Shown here piece after piece: positions 5,686-7,311 of a DNA stretch of 7,311 nucleotides. The translations under genes and the position numbers were made by a program. Origin of the DNA: JAWXCB01 sp034440455 (GTDB lineage Bacteria > Bacteroidota > Bacteroidia > Chitinophagales > CAIOSU01). The notes under the pieces were generated by a model. It searched no databases, was not told the DNA's origin, and was given only the letters and a program-made list of their open reading frames with translations. How positions within the stretch are numbered: position 1 is the first letter of the stretch; every line of letters starts with the position of its first letter. The stretch is from positions 1 through 7,311 of the forward strand of contig JAWXCB010000029.1 in the NCBI GenBank assembly GCA_034440455.1, in the 5' to 3' direction.

Positions 5686-5707
5686 ACTCCCTGAAAACAC
5701 AAGCATC

Positions 5708-6259
5708 ATGCCGTTTGCGAAAATCATCCTGCTTTCTTCATTCTTTATCCCGCTGCATTCCTTTGAGCAGGATTTTGACAAGAAAGCATTTTGCGCAAGT
5801 CTTCAGACAGCGATGACTGCATTTGAAACAAGTTATGACAGCCTGAAGGGTGAATATGTCGGAGCGAATTCATTTGGTATTCAACAATGGAAACCAAAAA
5901 TCAATTTGAGCGGAGCCGCATCGGGATACTATGATTACAGCACTTACCTTTCCGAAGAGTATCGCGCTACTTATGTGATGAAAGAGAACGCGCAGAAAGC
6001 CGATGCAGAAGCACTCTATAAGCAACTCGTGAGTGCAACAGGCAGTTGCTTTGGCGTTGATTTTTTCCTTGAAGAAAAAGTAACCACCGAATATCGCGGG
6101 GGCAAAAAGGTGCAACAATTAGAAGCGCAGTTCACGCGCATGGTTGCGGGCAGCAACACGGGCTATCAATATCCTTATATCCGCATTAGCTCCACCGCGT
6201 ATGAAACAGGCGAAACTTTTGAAGTACTCGTGGAGTTGATTTGGTTAATTACGAATTAG
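5708..6259 (+). CDS. Exported hypothetical protein
   Basis: A 183-residue protein of unknown function. The N-terminus (MPFAKIILLSSFFIPLHS) is a Sec signal peptide with likely cleavage around residues 18-21. The mature part has two cysteines (C29 and C114) that could form a disulfide after export. It has a helix-prone, charged middle (about 84-110) and a strand-rich C-terminus (about 120-181). No catalytic motif is recognisable. It is divergent from the repeat-protein gene across 73 bp and precedes the Fe-S gene by 55 bp on the same strand. The ATG at 5708 is supported by the signal peptide and by a promoter-like box just upstream. Codon use looks like that of its neighbours. Confidence 0.75.
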   Translation: MPFAKIILLSSFFIPLHSFEQDFDKKAFCASLQTAMTAFETSYDSLKGEYVGANSFGIQQWKPKINLSGAASGYYDYSTYLSEEYRATYVMKENAQKADAEALYKQLVSATGSCFGVDFFLEEKVTTEYRGGKKVQQLEAQFTRMVAGSNTGYQYPYIRISSTAYETGETFEVLVELIWLITN

Positions 6260-6299
6260 AAATTATTTTCTTCAAAAAACTCAATACTCCACCCTGCAC

Positions 6300-6310
6300 A
6301 CCCAACACTC
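6300..6310 (+). promoter_or_regulatory. Leader motif ACCCAACACTC upstream of the CDGSH gene
   Basis: This is an exact second copy of the 11-mer found before the MBL gene, here ending 4 bases before the ATG at 6315. A related AATACTC word lies at 6283-6289, giving a C-rich, G-free leader with repeated AAYACTC words. No Shine-Dalgarno sequence is present. Confidence 0.3.
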
Positions 6311-6314
6311 ACTT

Positions 6315-6737
6315 ATGAAAGAAATCTCAAAAAAATATACCAACGGGGAAGTCACCGTGGTGTGGAAACCAAGTCTTTGCATTCATTCGGGCATTTGTGG
6401 AAAGTTGCCGGCTGTATTCAATGGCGCGAAAAAGCCATGGATAGACGCAAGCGGTGCGCCAACTGATGCCATTATCAATCAAGTGAAGCAGTGTCCTTCG
6501 GGCGCGCTTTCTTTTTACATGAACAGCGAGCAGCAAGGAGAGGTAAAGGTCGAAAGCGAAACCATCATGGAGATTTCCAAAAATGGACCGCTGCTCGTGT
6601 ATGGCAATATCTGCATTAAAGATTCAGAAGGCAAAGAAACACGTCAAAATAAAGTAACTGCCTTGTGTCGCTGTGGAGGCTCTTCCAACAAGCCTTTTTG
6701 CGATGGCACGCACAAGAAGATTGAATTTAAGGGTTAA
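6315..6737 (+). CDS. YjdI-like iron-sulfur (Fer4_19) plus CDGSH domain fusion protein
   Basis: A 140-residue cytoplasmic iron-sulfur protein with two domains. Residues 8-68 match the divergent mono-cluster domain Fer4_19/DUF1271 of E. coli YjdI: C22-HSGI-C28, VFN...KPWID, then QCPSGAL (C60). Only three cysteines are obvious there. Residues 85-140 form a CDGSH (mitoNEET-type) domain with C118-R-C120-GGSSNKP-F-C129-DGT-H133, the complete three-Cys one-His set that binds a [2Fe-2S] cluster. Such proteins are thought to act in redox or Fe-S handling; a specific partner is not known. C100, between the domains, is an additional cysteine that could serve as a ligand. The ATG at 6315 is the natural start, and a strong terminator follows the stop by 4 bp. 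Confidence 0.9.
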   Translation: MKEISKKYTNGEVTVVWKPSLCIHSGICGKLPAVFNGAKKPWIDASGAPTDAIINQVKQCPSGALSFYMNSEQQGEVKVESETIMEISKNGPLLVYGNICIKDSEGKETRQNKVTALCRCGGSSNKPFCDGTHKKIEFKG

Positions 6738-6741
6738 AGAC

Positions 6742-6780
6742 AAAAAGCCGGTCAAACAAAGAGTCTGACCGGCTTTTTTT
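6742..6780. terminator. Strong bidirectional Rho-independent terminator
   Basis: AAAAAGCCGGTCA (6742-6754) pairs perfectly with TGACCGGCTTTTT (6766-6778). This gives a 13-bp stem with a GCCGGTCA core, an 11-base loop and seven T residues at the 3' side (6774-6780). The A-run on the left becomes a T-run on the minus strand. It sits between the convergent CDGSH gene (stop at 6737) and the T9SS-tail gene (stop at 6798), so it can end transcription from both sides. Confidence 0.92.
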
Positions 6781-6797
6781 GAGGAACGGTGTTCCTT

Positions 6798-7311
6798 CTA
6801 ATCTTTCACGATAATCTTCTTGAGAATACGCTTGTCGCCATGCTGCATTTGCAGGAAGTACATGCCTGCCGGATGCGCATCAAGGTCAATGCTTTCTTTC
6901 AACTCGCCCACGAACTCCAGTTTTTCATTGGTATAAACATTTTGCCCGAGGTGATTGTAAATTTTGATTGTCAAATTATTCACTTCAGGCGCATAGTATT
7001 CAGCGATGAATTTTCCCGTATTCGGATTCGGATACAACTGCAACGAAGATTCTTCAACAGGTGATTCGATGGAATTTTCTTCCATCTTTGAAGCCTGATT
7101 TACTATCGTAAATGTTCTTGTGAAGGAGGCGCTTACTGTACCGGTAGCGTTTAATCCGCTGTATGCAATTACAGTGAGCGTGTAAGGCATTGCATTTACA
7201 TACCATTTCTTATAGCAGCCCGAAGGAGTGTCGCCATTGATTGCATAAGGTGAAGTGTTTTCCGTTCTGAACGTAGTGCCGTTTACAATAAACCGCACAC
7301 TCTTCACCGCA
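6798..7311 (-). CDS. Secreted protein with type IX secretion C-terminal sorting domain, 5' part beyond window
   Basis: The frame runs open from the right edge, so only the last ~170 residues are seen and no start can be given. The first ~72 residues form a beta-rich module with SVRFIVNG, then FRTENTSPYAINGD, YTLTVIAYS and FTRTFTIV. I know this pattern (xVxFxxNGxxxRTENxxPYAxxGD...HTLTAxPYS) from Ig-like modules in large secreted Bacteroidetes and other bacterial proteins, often near carbohydrate-active domains. After an acidic linker comes a Por_Secre_tail domain (~80 residues) with LYPNPNTGKF, IKIYNHLGQNVY, then AGMYFLQ and KKIIVKD at the C-terminus. Such tails target proteins through the type IX system to the cell surface or outside. 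The catalytic or binding part lies upstream, outside the window. Confidence 0.92.
   Translation of the reverse strand, partial: AVKSVRFIVNGTTFRTENTSPYAINGDTPSGCYKKWYVNAMPYTLTVIAYSGLNATGTVSASFTRTFTIVNQASKMEENSIESPVEESSLQLYPNPNTGKFIAEYYAPEVNNLTIKIYNHLGQNVYTNEKLEFVGELKESIDLDAHPAGMYFLQMQHGDKRILKKIIVKD

Noticed and set aside
5635..5781. N-terminal extension of the repeat protein to an ATG at 5781
   Set aside because: The extra 49 residues would overlap the start of the divergent exported gene and bury the signal peptide. The signal peptide at 5634 marks the real start.

Overview
The window looks like chromosomal DNA of a Bacteroidota (Bacteroidetes) bacterium. The evidence is a type IX secretion (Por_Secre_tail) C-terminal domain at the right edge, start codons without Shine-Dalgarno sequences, matches to the TAnnTTTG -7 promoter element typical of this phylum, and an AT-rich CACAAAG-type intergenic repeat. 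I cannot name the genus.

Left part (1-1706): a minus-strand pair encodes a YhhQ-type queuosine-precursor transporter and, 11 bp behind it, a DxD glycosyltransferase cut by the window edge. It is divergent from rnhA (ribonuclease HI) on the plus strand. The 75 bp between the two start codons are strikingly symmetric. Two 11-bp palindromes (ATGGAWTCCAT) form a perfect 12-bp inverted repeat centred exactly midway between the two ATGs, and each is followed outward by a -7-like box and then, 5 bp later, an ATG. This looks like a jointly controlled divergent promoter with very short or no leaders.

Middle (1707-3073): no intact gene is visible. Three minus-strand gene remnants can be read: the N-terminus of an endonuclease/exonuclease/phosphatase protein joined by a deletion to the C-terminus of a SIR2-like protein, and a TIR-like/DUF4062-like gene broken by two single-base frameshifts. 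SIR2 and TIR-like folds are frequent in antiphage systems, so this may be a decayed defence locus; that is an inference. About 360 bp of AT-rich non-coding DNA follows, holding a degenerate palindromic repeat.

Right part (3074-7311): a beta-CASP metallo-beta-lactamase RNA hydrolase lies downstream of, and on the same strand as, a secreted protein built from about ten tandem repeats of ~36 residues. That repeat protein is divergent from a second small exported protein of unknown function. Behind the latter lies a fusion of a YjdI-like iron-sulfur domain to a CDGSH domain. A strong bidirectional terminator separates it from the convergent 3' end of a large secreted protein with a T9SS sorting tail.

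The best candidates for something undescribed are the ~36-residue repeat protein, the symmetric yhhQ/rnhA promoter, and the broken SIR2/EEP/TIR-like cluster. No intact new multi-gene system is visible.
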